From: Enoplolaimus lenunculus
Lineage: Eukaryota; Nematoda; Enoplea; Enoplida; Thoracostomopsidae
Assembly: GCA_030248215.1 (NCBI GenBank)
Contig: JASANG010001223.1
Location: 1 to 64,000 of the forward strand
Length of the DNA stretch: 64,000 bases
Reading direction: 5' to 3'
Below the pieces are notes generated by a model. It searched no databases, had not been told where the DNA came from, and saw nothing but the letters and a program-made list of their open reading frames with translations. Shown piece by piece: positions 31,601-44,003 of this stretch. Within the stretch, counting starts at the first letter, position 1. Each line of letters starts with the position of its first letter. The position numbers and the translations under genes were made by a program.

Positions 31601-32726
31601 GATCACAGGGTAGCGGATAGAGTATGCGAGGTCCACCTTCCTATGAGATGGGCCCCAGTATCAACCACGGCTCGTGGATCAGTTTCACCGCGGGCTTGAG
31701 GTGCTGTAACCGAAACACTGATTGGTGAGCACACCACTATCGATATATACCTACACATCATTTAAATTCAATAAAACGAAACACAGTATAAATCTAAAGC
31801 ACTAAATGTATACGCGACTTTATTTCGACCTTGAGTTTTTCAGTTTCCAATAGTAGTGCAAAACTGCAAATTTGATAATAAACAACTAAAATTCGTAACG
31901 ATATTCGCTAAATTTGTTGTTTATTCTAGGTTCATTCATACTGCGACTTACAGTCTCACACTGTTTACTGCAGTAAAAATATAAGATGTACCCAAAGCGG
32001 GATTGTAAGAGCCTTAAACAGATATCTTCAAAAATCCACTCGGAAATATAGCATCTAACCAATTTTAGGGTCTTGTCGACTTTAGAGTCAGGGTACGGTC
32101 AAGGTCATCCCGAATTGTTGGGCCCGTGCCTCCCCCAACAAATTCGGCTGGTGCCCTCCCACAAATAGACTCGGTCAAAAAGTTAAACAGTTATGAAATA
32201 CAATTGTGGGGCCTCCAAAATTATTCGGTGCTCGCTTACCAACGTAAAATTTTCTGCGGACGCCCGGTAAAAATAAGACCGCCTAAGATTTCAAGCGTTT
32301 ACCTAAAGCCTAAACCTAAGCCTTAACCCATAAAACTACGGGTCAAATTGTATACAAAATTTGAATTTTACGTACGCATAATTTAATAAACGGTTAATTG
32401 ACAAAATGAACTATTCTTACACCTTTTACTAACAAATTCCCAATCATTACTGTACTGTTAGGCAGTAAAATTTATGATGAGAAAAATGAATTTTCACCAA
32501 GCGAAGATGTTTATAAGGTGATAATTTAAAAATAGTTAATGCTCTACTGCGCCGCCAATCGCAGCGTGAATCCGCAATTGTTTTCGTATGAAAGTAAATA
32601 CCCCTGTTCGTGCAGAGGGGGCCTTCGCGTTCGTGAGCCTTGCTTGGGTTTGCCCAAACACTGTCCAGTTTAAGGAAACTTTTTGCGTACTTCAGCTCCA
32701 AGTTTACCAATTTTCCATTGTGATTT

Positions 32727-33226
32727 GGGCCAATGTTACTTTTAGAGCCGTACTCTGTAAAAACTTAAATTATAGTTTAACTAAACTTGAATTTCAGTTT
32801 AAGTAAAACTTAAATGGCTGGACGGACTAACTAAACTAGAATTTTAAGTTTTACTTGAACTAACGTGTTTTTAAGTTTAACACGAGTTTAAGTAACCTTA
32901 TTTTATATTAAGTAACAAGTTCTAAGAGTTCAATAAGTTTAGCTTAAACTGAAAATATGTAAGATTTTAAATGAGTTTAAGCATAAACCTATCTGCTAGC
33001 TTAGTTAATCTAAAAAGTTAGTTTAATACCGGTGGATTAGCTTAAGCTTAAATCAAATTAGTTTAAGCTTTTAGATAGTAGATTAAGCGTATTCCTAAGC
33101 CTAAGCGTACGCCTAAGCGTTGCAAAAGCGTAAGCCAAAGGCTAAGCAACAAATGCAGTCTAGAATGTATGCCTACTGTTTTACAGACCCATCAGAAACC
33201 GGGACGGTCCTAAAAGTGACATGGGT
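32727..33226. mobile_element. TTAGGC type B element split by a TTTAAGTAAAACTT-rich insert
   Basis: GGGCCAATGTTACTTTTAG and CCTAAAAGTGACATGGG ends; TGTGATTT on both sides (32719-32726, 33227-33234). The interior from about 32753 to 33070 is foreign, full of TTTAAG words in both directions. Confidence 0.78.
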
Positions 33227-33707
33227 TGTGATTTGCATTAAGCGACTTTATATTACAGTTCAACACATAGTAAAATATTTTGTTGCAGGAAGTTTTGCGG
33301 CCAGAAGTGCTGATGTGTGTAGCTTTAACATCCACAAATTACTTGTCAAAAAACAATTCTACCGGCGAATACAGCATTTTAGCTTCTATTTCGCAATGCT
33401 TACATCGAAAAACACTACGAGACCCCCTTAACTTTTCAAAAGAAGCCTAAAACAAATCGTTGAAAAACACTCTTCTACACTCGAGCAGAAAATAGCGTAG
33501 TCACTGATGTTTGTGTGCACCCCCTTGTCAAAAACCCACCATTTCTGGAAAAACCCCACTCAGCGACTGTTTGAAATGCAGTAAAAAGCAATTCAAAGTG
33601 CATCAACAATTTTTTAATGTTGCACAGTAAAATTTGTTGCAAACACTGAAAACCGCAACAACTAAATCATTGTTCTACGCAAGAGTCAAAATGTTGTTTT
33701 TGTCGTT

Positions 33708-34066
33708 TGCCAATGTAAAGAAGAGGGGCGAAACAGTAATATAAGCATATTCCTAAGCCTAAAAGCGTGTGAATGAGCTGGCCCATGTATAGAACTGGGC
33801 CGGGTCGTTTTCCAGAGGTTCTGTAGTAAAGTCAATTTAAGCTTTAGACCAGCTTTTTTGCTTACGCTTAAGCTTTAATAGGCTTAGGATTAGGCTTAGG
33901 AAATATGCTTATACTACTGTTCCGTTCCTGTTCTATACATGAGCCAATGAGCTTATACCTAAGCCCAAGCCTAAGCCTGATTTAACCAAAAAATTAGTCT
34001 AGAGATTAAGATTACTCTACTGCAGTCCCCCACAAAAACGTTCCACCCCTTATCTTTACATAAGCC
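33708..34066. mobile_element. TTAGGC-type element (outer)
   Basis: GCCAATGTAAAGAAG at left, CTTTACATAAGCC at right. It is interrupted at 33780-33945, and the two halves resume at the duplicated AATGAGCT. Confidence 0.8.
33780..33945. mobile_element. TTAGGC-type element nested in a relative
   Basis: GGCCCATGTATAGAACTGGG and CTATACATGAGCC ends, perfect AATGAGCT duplication at 33772-33779 and 33946-33953. Confidence 0.9.
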
Positions 34067-34159
34067 TTGTTGTCTAACATTGTTTTTCTATGGTGTTGAA
34101 GGGGGGTTGAGCTGAAGACACGGAGTCGGATTGTGCGGCTCTGGAAATTGAGGGAGCTA

Positions 34160-34284
34160 CACTGCAAAAAATGGCGTGTGAAATTGACTCTCTCCGAAAT
34201 AGTCCCTACGGTTCTTCAAAAACTGAGTCAAATTCGACTCACTGAGTCGCACGTTTCACTCTGGCGGAGTCGAATTTGACTAGT
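34160..34284. mobile_element. Right-truncated type C element
   Basis: CACTGCAAAAAATGGCG at left; the right terminal repeat is missing. Confidence 0.6.
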
Positions 34285-34491
34285 TGGTTTTTTTAATAAT
34301 TGAGTTTTATAAAACTAAAGGTACCATGGAAAAATACTAATTTTATAAATTTTCACACGGACGCGATTAATAAACCACCAGAAATCTGGACGCTCCTAAA
34401 AGTAAAATGGGCCTGAAGATTTTATAAGAGTGTGTAAAGCAATTATGATTCATGACAGAGCTATAAATAGCAATAAATTTAATCAAGAGTG

Positions 34492-34790
34492 GATGATGCA
34501 TACTTTAACAAGAGTATGCAACTGCTACGTTCTGTGCATAAAAGTGTACCCGGCAGGCGTTGCGTTTTTGGTCTACCTCCCTTTTGGGGGGTACAACCTG
34601 TGCAAACCATGACACTTTATGTATCCGGCAACAAAAATGATCCGCTTACAGTTTAATATAGGGTTATTGCATTTGAGAACGACCCCCTTCTAAACAAGGG
34701 GGAGTCGGCCAAAAACGCAACACCCGGTGGTAAATTATGTACCATGCGAAAGCACAAGAGTTCTAAATCCTTCTATTACGCACCCTTGAT
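34492..34790. mobile_element. ATCAAGAGTG inverted-repeat element (type I)
   Basis: Arms ATCAAGAGTGGATGATGC and CGCACCCTTGAT, further pairing of TGCGTTTTTGG with CCAAAAACGCAA. A related copy lies inside another element at about 60391. Confidence 0.62.
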
Positions 34791-36519
34791 TCAATGAATT
34801 AAAAATATTTATTGTAAAATTCAAAAATTTAAACCAATTAAAATGTAGTTCAGTGCGGCGAAAACATCAAATAAAATTCTCGCTGAAAACCAAAAAAACA
34901 TATTGTAATAGTTTTTTAAGTAGGCAGGCACCTTTAAAAAACAAGGTATCCATTGACGGTCCAAAGGGGTGAACAGCAATCTTATGCCTGCAACCGGAAT
35001 CAAACCCAAAATTTTGTATCAAGATTTTGAACTAAAATTGCGTTTGGCTTTTGGAATCTCCCTCGCTTCGCTCGCGACCGTCTTTACGCTATTATAGCGT
35101 GCGTTCGTCAGAAATTTTTGGATCCGCTACTAAAAAGAATTTGTTTAGTAATTATCAAAAACATCTTAAATATATTACATTTGTACAATATCAATTTTTC
35201 AAATGTGATGTGTGTAGCACGTATCGCCAGTTATAGGTTAATAAAGCTGTCTTTGATCGTTCGTTGCTCCAGAAGTACGAATGTTTGGACTACGAACGGA
35301 TACCGATGAACAAGGTGTTCTTTAACTCTTTAACAATTGTTTACAGCGGACTATAACTGGTTCGCAGCCAGCTCAATGTGAAAACGGAGGCAAACAATTT
35401 CAGAAGAACCGAAAACCTTTGTATGCCCCTCCTGAAAAAAGTTTAACCGCCCTAGCAAAAAGAGCTGGCTACATGCATGCTTTGAGCTCAAATTTTTCTA
35501 CTGATTAAGCGAATTTTTTCAAGAATAAAAAAACAGCGCCCTCAGATCAGCTGGGCCGCTGGTGCCCAAGTATTTTGGCGTCAAAGCGTAAAGATCCGCG
35601 TTTCCGGGAAGTATAAATTCCACATCGATATTAGTGGATTAGCATTAAACATGCAGTATATAACCTATGATTTTAGATTGAATGAAAGGTTCGTCAAGGA
35701 CGTTCCCATGGATCGGGGCATGGGGTTCCCGTGTCCACAAATTTGCCTGGTGCCCCGAACACCCATACTAGACTCGGTCTAAAACTGAACAATCTTGAAT
35801 TGCAATTGTTGGACTCCCCAAAATTATTCGGTGCCCAAATATAACTTTCAACGGACACTCTTGGGTGTCGTATGCTAAACCTTGCTGAGGTATCGCATCA
35901 CTCGGATACATTCCATTTCATCCGTCCATTACCGAGTTCCCGCAAACAATACGACGTGGTTTACTGATACTAAAGTAAACAATATTTCTAAACAGACTGT
36001 GTCAATAAACAAACATCGTTTCCGTTTACGAGGGGAGAAGAATACACAATGAGGGAACACGGAAAACAGACAGGAGATCGCTTTTAGAAAGCATAACGAA
36101 TGCGCCGTCCGACACCGCTGGTTGCCGTTTGTTGCTGGTTTCTTCGCTGCGGGCCAGGAACCATTTTTATCCGGCCCGGGAGGGGGAGGGGTGGAAGAGG
36201 CTTAGCCCAACCTGGAAGCACTTGATAGCTCCCCCCGAAGTATATAAATCCGACTCCGGAGGGACGGGGTTGGAAGTTGCTTAGCCCAACCTGGAAGCAC
36301 TTGATAGCCCCCGGATGTCAACTTGTTTACTTTTATCGCATGCCGTCCTAAACCGGATTTCCTCAGCAGGTTGAGCTGGCTATTGATTTGATTTAAATTC
36401 GTTGGTACTTCAATGGTAGTTTCAAATATGTCTAGACAGCGTCGTATTTAACGTTTATTTGGTGCCGGGACAGAGGATTTAATGTTCGGTGAACCGAGGA
36501 CTGAATTCCAATAGCCTAG

Positions 36520-36940
36520 CTGGCATTCGCTTGAGGCAAACAGGTAGCGATACAAATTAAGGGACAACCGGAGGTCTGGCTCAAGCCATAGCAGAAAGCC
36601 AACCTCTGGTTGCGACTCCAGTAGAATTGCTGCGAAGCTTCGGAAAATTTTGGTAGTAAAGTTTTCGCATAATTTTACCAAATTGGTTTGTTTTGTGCGT
36701 TTCGTGTTAAGTTTTGGTACAATTTTGAGGAAACAATTGCCGAGATTTTGTAAGAAAATAAACTTAAAACAGAAACATTTAACGACACCAAACATATATT
36801 TGCTGAAATTAGCGAATTACATCATTTCATCTCCCTAATTACACCTCACCTCCTGCTTCGCCTACAACTACGGCAAATTTGGTTAACCTCCCTCCGCCTC
36901 TTGCTTTGAATTCGGTATTTTTGACCTCCGGTTTTACCCT
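36520..36940. mobile_element. ACCGGAGGT-type element fragments
   Basis: CCGGAGGTCTGGC, CCTCCGGTTTTACCCTG and related words match the group at 49495-50130; structure is disrupted. Confidence 0.4.
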
Positions 36941-37047
36941 GATACCAACGTATAAATACGAGTTGACGAGATTTGTGGCCAATATTTGCAAATATTTTCT
37001 TCAGTGAATCACCGAGCATAGTTGTTGAGATCTCTTGAGGTCGAAAC

Positions 37048-37228
37048 CAGGGCCGGAGCAGCCACCCCCATACCCCCATTTGGACGCCCCCCACCCCTAA
37101 AGGGGCTTCCACCCTATCCGGTTCAAACAAAAACCGCAGAAGTTTTAAAATGCGTCTGGCTTCTTGCTCGCTTCGCCCCCACACTGGAGTTTGAAGGGAG
37201 CCCACCACCCCTGTCTGCTCCGGCACTG
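37048..37228. mobile_element. hAT-like CAGGGCCGGAGCAG element
   Basis: CAGGGCCGGAGCAG and CTGCTCCGGCACTG ends; flanks GTCGAAAC and GTCGAAAG agree at seven of eight bases. Confidence 0.82.
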
Positions 37229-37607
37229 GTCGAAAGGCACAATTTTGATTGCGTATTCGTAGTTAAAATTGAAGGAATTGAAAAATTTCAGAGGGCATCA
37301 AACATGGAATTAGAAAAACACCAGGGCTATATAAACGATGGCTTATCGGGGGCGGGCGAATGCTTTTAGAACAGAGAACGGGTCATTATGCCCCACTTTC
37401 TGGTCCGTTGAATTAAGCCTATTTCAAATCATAACAGGAGCATGTACTAGGGGGGATACAAATGCCATATGCCACCAGAAATTTCGTGAAAGACAAAAAC
37501 CAGTTTTACAGCCAGTAGAACAACCTACAGAGGCTAAGCCACGGGTCACGCCACATTCAGCAAAACATAACCTAACAACAGTCTTGAACGCAACGATGAC
37601 CCATACG

Positions 37608-37787
37608 CGTAGCCAGGGCAGAATTCTGGTTTGGGGATGGCCACATTAATTACTTAGCTATCGGTTTTGTTTCTACGAGTATTTGTCTCAGCTATAACAT
37701 TTAGTTTAAACAGAAACAAATTTGTTACAGTTATTGGGGGTGGCCGTGGTCCTGTTGGCCCTTCCGATTTGGCTACGCCCCTGGGAC
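37608..37787. mobile_element. CGTAGCCAG inverted-repeat element
   Basis: GCGTAGCCAGGGC at left and TTTGGCTACGCCCCTG at right, with G-rich inner flanks. Confidence 0.55.
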
Positions 37788-38463
37788 CACCAATACCTAA
37801 ACTTCTGTATGAGAACTGCATGTGTTCAGTCCTATAGTCGCACTTTCGACCTATGCCCGTACATACGCTCTCTAGTTCACACGGTTTCGAGGCGTATTCG
37901 TATACGTATCTTGTAGTACCAAACTTACGGTATACAGAGCCATTTTAGCGAAAAATTTGGATGGCTGCGAAGCTGAAGTTGAGCCTAAACCTAATCCTGA
38001 GGGAGAAAGTATACATGAGCCTATGGAAAAGTTAGCAAAAACAGATCCAGAACCCGGTTGAGCTGAGTATGCCAGCCACAACATTTGAACGAAACATTGG
38101 ACACGTTCTCTTATCATTGTACTTTATCCGACGCGTCTGAGACAATGTTCGAAATTAAATATTGGAAAATTCAACGCAAACTTCCGGGTCACGATTTCAA
38201 AATCTAAACACTCTCCATACAATGCTTGTCTGGATATTAATTGGAAAGCTATGATTATAATTGCCTTCCTGTCTACTAACGCGTACGAAACCTCTTTTAA
38301 ATCCGCCGTAATGTAGTGCGGCATTGTCGATCGTATTCTATTATTCCATGCACCACTATTCAGGCAGACCGCCTGCTTTAAGCACTCTAATTTTTTCAAA
38401 GCAAACGTTCCACTAAACATGTATGGCCGGGTACCGGAGTTTAAAATGCTTAAATACTATATC

Positions 38464-38540
38464 TGGCTTCTCCACAGCTTGAAAATTTCCGCCGGGGGTG
38501 TTTCCTGGGGACCCCCCACCCCCCCGCTGTGGAGAAGCCA
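38464..38540. repeat. Hairpin with 15-bp perfect arms
   Basis: TGGCTTCTCCACAGC pairs with GCTGTGGAGAAGCCA; the loop is C/G-run rich. Confidence 0.75.
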
Positions 38541-38814
38541 GTATATTGAGGTCGGCTTAATCATTTGAGCACAATCTGCTGTTTAATACAATATAGCGTG
38601 AATGACCAAATAAAACAGCGAAAACACAGTAGGCCGACCAGCATAAAGTGACTTGAGGGTTCGTTATATTTGCGACCAGACAATTTTGCATAACCAGCCA
38701 AAGGAGAAATTACATTAAATATATATAAATAAAGGGTGTTACCTGAGAACTGGCAAAAGTTACATTTTTGGCTTCTTGCTCGCTTTGCTCCTCGCCAGGT
38801 TTCGACCCCCAGCA

Positions 38815-38994
38815 CACTGCTAAAAATGGTGAGTAAAATTGACTCTCTCCGAAATAGGCTTTTGCTGACTATACACACTAAGTCAAAATTCGACTCCGCC
38901 AGAGTCAAATTGAGTCAAATTTGACTCAGGCGGAATCGAATTTTGACTCAGTTTGTCTAGTCAGGAAACGCAGAGAGAGCAATTACTCGCCATA
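38815..38994. mobile_element. Type C element with eroded right end
   Basis: CACTGCTAAAAATGGTGAGT at left, GACTCCGCCAGAGTC core, no clean right terminus. Confidence 0.6.
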
Positions 38995-39844
38995 TGTCAG
39001 GTATGCGTACCCGCGAAAAACATGCTCCCTTAAAACCCCCCACACCACACCCACATCAACCTTCAGCGTCGGTATTTTTTACCTCCGATTTACATTTTAC
39101 CGCCTTCCGAATCGGCTTATCGAGTATTGCTGTACCATTTGGCCGTATGTTTGTCGGTACCCCTCTCTTACTGCACAACGGCGGTAACCTATTTTATGCA
39201 GAACCAGACCTGTAGCCAGCTCACCTTGACAAGGGGGGTAAAAATGTTTCAGGAGGGGAATTCAGCGGTTTTTAATGAGACTTGCGAGCAAGATTGAAAA
39301 TTTTCTAGGGTGGCCAAAATTTTTTTGGGGGGACAAGCCCCCCCTGCCCTCTCTTGGCGCTCGGGCCCGTGTAGAATCATGAACCAGATATGAATTCACT
39401 GAGTTATATCCTTCATATGAGCGATGTCCATTTGCCTATATTACATGCGAAAATAGTCTGTTAATCAATAGGTCGCGTGTTCGATCCCACCTCATGTCCG
39501 GTTCTCGCAGTATCTATGTCTATGGTTGATTCAGAGGCGAATTTGACAGCGCCTTAAGTTTTGTTTTTAAACAACTCCCAACTTTGCATGAAGCAGGTTC
39601 GCAACTACGGAGGGACGGAAAAGAGAGGGGCGTCGCCTCTGTTACGAATAGCTGCGTCCCCTCATGAAATTTGTTAACGCCAATAAAGGAAATTTATATT
39701 TAGAAAACTTTTCATTCTGCAATCAGGACATCCTGCCCTCTCTACAACGGATTCCTAATTGCGAGGCTGTGTTGAAGAATTTATGCAGTAGCGTACACAA
39801 GACAAAAGAAGGACTGATGTATTTTCGGTTAATCAACGCAGAGA

Positions 39845-40178
39845 GAATTAGTTATTTCTGGCCATTTCTGAGTTAATAACCTTAATTATTAACACACACT
39901 GAATTGATTTGATTCCGAGTGAATCGTGTAATTAACTCAGAACAAGTTGAATCAACTCAGAATTTTTAGTTCTCAAATATTCAACTCCTGAAATAGAACT
40001 TTCAGAACTCAGCAAAATTTAATTGAGCCATTCTAAGTTAATTAATCGACTCATCCGGAGTTAAATCACTTCAGTGAGTTAATATAATATTTACCGTTTA
40101 CTAACTCAGAAATAACCAGAAATAACTACTATTTTCTTTCTGAGTTGATTAATCAAGTCATTGGAATTTACAGTGTAC
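39845..40178. mobile_element. AACTCAG foldback element
   Basis: TTTCTGAGTTAATAACCTTA and TTCTTTCTGAGTTGATTAAT with many CTGAGTT/AACTCAG words; same family as 826-1098. Confidence 0.55.
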
Positions 40179-40348
40179 AGTAAAAACGAATTCATTTGTC
40201 TAAAAGGTTCTGAATAGGTAAAGTTTTATTTCAAACACCAGAATAATGGGTCCAAAATAGAACAGTTTTAACGCTGACACGAACAAATTACCATTGCATT
40301 ATTTATGAATGTTACAAATGGCAACGTCTGGTACTGGTTAAATATTTT

Positions 40349-40526
40349 GGCCCGTGTTACATTAACGGGCGGCCAGGTTTCTGGTCGTTCTATAAAAGAG
40401 TAGGTTTAGATTCTGGATTACATTTTTTGCTTAGGCTTAGGCTTAGGAACTCATTTTTGCAACGCTTAGGCTTAGGCTTAGGAATACGCTTAATCTACTG
40501 TTACGCCCCTTAAAGTAACATTTGCC
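40349..40526. mobile_element. TTAGGC type B element between 51-bp direct repeats
   Basis: GGCCCGTGTTACATTAACGG and CCTTAAAGTAACATTTGCC ends. About 51 bp (ATTATTTATGAATGTT...GGTTAAATAT) precede (40298-40348) and follow (40529-40580) it. Confidence 0.78.
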
Positions 40527-40686
40527 GAATTATTTATGAATGTTGCAAATGGCCAAGTCTGGCACTGGTTAAATATAATAAAATATGCGCTTACCTATTG
40601 TGGTGGATAAGTTTCATTCATAGCTTGCGCTGTCATAGCTATATTCACTGATAAGTTTAGGCTTGGTTTAAATATTAGACTAAAAA

Positions 40687-40912
40687 TTAATCGTTTCTCA
40701 CATGAATATTTTCTATTTTATCTCAGACCTACTTCTCTGGTGTATTTTGAACCTCGAAACCTAACGTGGCTGGCGTTTTCCATCAGCATTGAGCTATAGG
40801 AGCTTGACGCGCCGGCCTGGGTAGGCTTTTACTGGTTGTGGAGATTGTACACTGGGTATACGCCTAGTTATGAAGTGTATTGTACATTATTTCACTATAC
40901 ACACATTGCGTT
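40687..40912 (-). mobile_element. TTAA-type piggyBac-like element cut by a type C element
   Basis: Left end TTAATCGTTTCTCACATG and a degraded tRNA-like core; the right end is replaced by the palindromic element at 40914-41101. Confidence 0.55.
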
Positions 40913-40913
40913 G

Positions 40914-41101
40914 CACTGCAAAAAATGGTGAGTCATATTGACTCTTTCCGAAATAGGCTTTTTCGAACTAGACAAACTGCGTCAAAATTCGGCTCCGCCA
41001 GAGTGAAATCTGACTCTGGTAGACTCGAATTCTGACTCAGTTTGTGTAGTCCGGAAAAGCCTGCTTCGCACAGTCAATTTGACTCATTATATTTTGCAGT
41101 G
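40914..41101. mobile_element. Type C palindromic element
   Basis: CACTGCAAAAAATGGTGAGT and ATATTTTGCAGTG ends. Confidence 0.75.
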
Positions 41102-41261
41102 TATATATAATACATTCCGGCGCCGTCCAGCATATAGTTCAAGACCAATTTATAAATAAAAAATTTTGTGACTGCAGATACCGGCCTGGACGGACACCAC
41201 ACGACAAGTATTTCGTCATCCTAAACAAGTTAAATTCTCGCATTGGAGACATATACAGCTA

Positions 41262-41498
41262 TGTTCCTAAACCTAAACATAAGCCTAAGTCTAAGCCTAA
41301 GCGTAATGAACGAGCATATTCCTAAGCCTAAGCCTAAGCCTAAGCCTAAGCCTAAGCGTAAGAATGAGCATGTTCCTATGCTTATGCTTATGCTTAAGCC
41401 TAAACCTAAGCCTAAGCCAAGCAAAAAATAGTCTAAAGCTTAAGCTTACGCGTTTCTAGTCCCACAGAAAAACGTTCCGCCACTGATCTTAACATGGG
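41262..41498. mobile_element. TTAGGC-rich element lacking its left end
   Basis: One of the longest clean hexamer runs in the window (about 41325-41360), then a TATGCTTATGCTTA inversion and the normal tail ending ACATGGGCC. Confidence 0.75.
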
Positions 41499-43053
41499 CC
41501 AACACTAGTATAAGAATATTCTCAATCTTGAGCGTACCTATTAAGCCTCAAGTAGAATAAATCTTTAACAAAGCCTAGGCATGTGCCTAAATATCCTAAT
41601 CTGAAGTGTACCTAAGCAGTGCTGTAAGGACAAACCTATAACAAAGCTTTGGACTATAAGCCTAGCGAAAAATCTTCGAAAGAGGAAATCTTGTTACCAA
41701 TTGATGAAGCTCCTATAAGGACAAGAATATCAAAAGGGTTGTTAATCCGAAAAGCCCCCAGCAACGCTCTTAGCCAAAGACATATAAATACAATATTTAC
41801 AAATAGTACACAAGATTTTCTGGCACGTTTTTAACCAAACAGTCTTTGCATTGAAGAAATATAAAGCTAAAATCCAATGAAACACAGATCGTGGCCAGAG
41901 CGAAGCCATCACGAAAAACACCCATAAACCAGGCAAATAAACACATATACACAAACATACAACGAACCCTTTGATTGTAAACATGGCGAGAACATATCAA
42001 CATAAATTTTTTACGGTTATCTGGTTTAGACACACTGAGCGACCCAGGCTATGCCTTCAGGGAGCCATTTATGCTGAGTTGACGCGAGTTAATTTTGTGA
42101 ACCAGATACCATTGAAAATATATCTGTTTGAAGTTTTTGTAAAACCAGAAAATTACCAGCATACTGTAGTGACCCGAATACGTGGGAGGCAATGAGAAGG
42201 AGTTCACATTTGAGTCCGAATCAATATAAGTGTCCGTATTCCTAATAAGAGTCCGTAGGCGGATAGAGCCCGCAAATCCCAACTAGAGTCCAAAAATGTC
42301 AATTATCCCTGATTGTAGTGCATAAATGACTTTAGGACCAAATAAAGTTGAGTTAATAACTTTAAAGCATACTTAAGTTTTGAAAGTACATTCCTAAGTA
42401 TAGCTTCGCATTTTCGCTCAAACTTTTGATGCAAAGCAAAAAACGTTTAATTCAACAGATAGTTGAAATACCGGATATATCAGTAACGAAGGGCAGCGGA
42501 GGGCGAGTTGACAATAAATAAGTTGCAATACCGGATATATATCAGCAACGAAGGACGACGAATGGCTGGTGAAAAATAAATAACATTCCGTAACCGAAAA
42601 ACAGGGGATTACCCTAGGCAAAATGAATATCAGTCCCTCCACTTATTTGAACCCCTACACAATTGCGTTAAGGGTCTTATACTTGCTTCGCGCGCGAGTT
42701 TTTTCACTATAATCACGCGATATCTCTTTTACAAAAGTGGCATTAAAAATTAGCTGTCCAAAACATTTTTAAAACATTTTTCTAGTGTCCTTGAGCCTAA
42801 AAGTTCCTTGAGTCCGAAGATTGACGAAAACGTAAACCAAGCCATAACACTTGACGAACCTTTTAAATGCACAAACTTCGACACTGTTTCCAGTATTTTG
42901 TCTAGTAAAAGCTTATAAATGCTACAAGATCAATGAATGATCAGTTTTATTGAATATTCGGCCCATGTTACGATAAAGGGCGTCCCATTGTCCCAGGACA
43001 GCAATATACCGAGAGTGCAAACATATGACTATTATTTGCATATGCACAGCCCA

Positions 43054-43260
43054 ATGCTCCAGATTTTCCCTACCAACCCAGGGTAAAACTTTATGACTTT
43101 GAATTTTCCACTTTTCCTCTTTTCCAACCAAAATCTATGCTTCAGATTTTCCCTACCAACCCAGGGTAAAAATCTATGCATTAGAATTTTCCACTTTTCC
43201 CGTTTTCCAACCAAAACCTATGCTTCAGATTTTCCCTACCAACCCAGGGGAAAATGTAGG
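43054..43260 (+). repeat. 83-bp tandem repeat, about 2.5 copies
   Basis: AGATTTTCCCTACCAACCCA starts at 43061, 43144 and 43227. Confidence 0.88.
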
Positions 43261-43516
43261 CATTAAAATTTTCTTAATTTTCCAAAATTTGGCCGTCATA
43301 CGGAGTGGCTGCACTGCACTCCTGGTTTTAAGTTTTCCACGAAAACTGGAAGCCCCTGTGCTATACATTGGCCGTACCATTTTATCTCACTCTTTGTGAG
43401 GACGCATATATACTATAATTGTCAATTTATACATATAATGTAGTATAGTAGTAAAAAATATTTGGCTTATTTTGCATGTATACTGTATACATGCAAATAA
43501 AGCAAAATATTTTCTT

Positions 43517-43676
43517 CAGACTCTCTCCGCAATAGGCTTTACGTGACCATAAACGGAGTCAAATTCGATTCACTGAATTGCATGTTTGTGACTCTGGCGG
43601 AGTAGAATTTGAGTTTGTGTAGTCCCATACAGCCTATTTCTGAGATAGTCAATTTGACTCAGCATTTTTTGAAGTG
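43517..43676. mobile_element. Decayed type C element inside the composite
   Basis: GACTCTCTCCGCAATAGGC and GTCAATTTGACTCAGC with ATTTTTTGAAGTG at the right. Confidence 0.55.
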
Positions 43677-43786
43677 GGGAAGTCAAAAATAGGAATTCAA
43701 AAATTCGGGGGGCGGGGGGGGTGCGAATGCCACTTGGCGGATATACAAGAATCTCAAAAATATCAATAATTCTATAAACGCTGTCC

Positions 43787-43935
43787 CATCTATCCCAGCT
43801 GCCCCAACTGTCCCTACTGTCGCAACTCTCCCAACTGTCCCGCTATCCCAACTGTCCCGCTATCTCAACTGTCCCGCTGTCTCAACTGTCCCCACTGTCC
43901 CAACTGTTCCGCTGTCCCAATTGTCTCGCTGTCGA
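43787..43935 (+). repeat. CAACTGTCCCGCT minisatellite
   Basis: A dozen or so degenerate CCCAACTGTCCC(GCT) units of 10-15 bp. Confidence 0.85.
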
Positions 43936-44003
43936 ATTTATTTGTTTTGTGTACTCCACTGCTGTCCCGAGAAAATCGGACGGCCTTTAGGGTAACATGG
44001 GCC

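Larger units (their letters stand above)
42960..44003. mobile_element. ~1-kb composite type B element
   Basis: GGCCCATGTTACGATAAAGG at left, CTTTAGGGTAACATGGGCC at right; GAATATTC on both sides. Inside: 83-bp tandem units, a second internal GGCC end (43373), a type C element and a minisatellite. Confidence 0.6.

Noticed and set aside
38124-38420. 98-residue minus-strand open frame
   Set aside because: No family recognised and no neighbouring exon with matching phase.
41243-41431. Pro-Lys and Leu-Gly repeat frames (KPKPKP, LGLGLG) over TTAGGC arrays
   Set aside because: Translations of hexamer repeats; the same artefact occurs at every TTAGGC element.
43787-43935. Repeat array as a CRISPR-like array
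   Set aside because: Units are 10-15 bp without unique spacers and the sequence is eukaryotic; it is a minisatellite.
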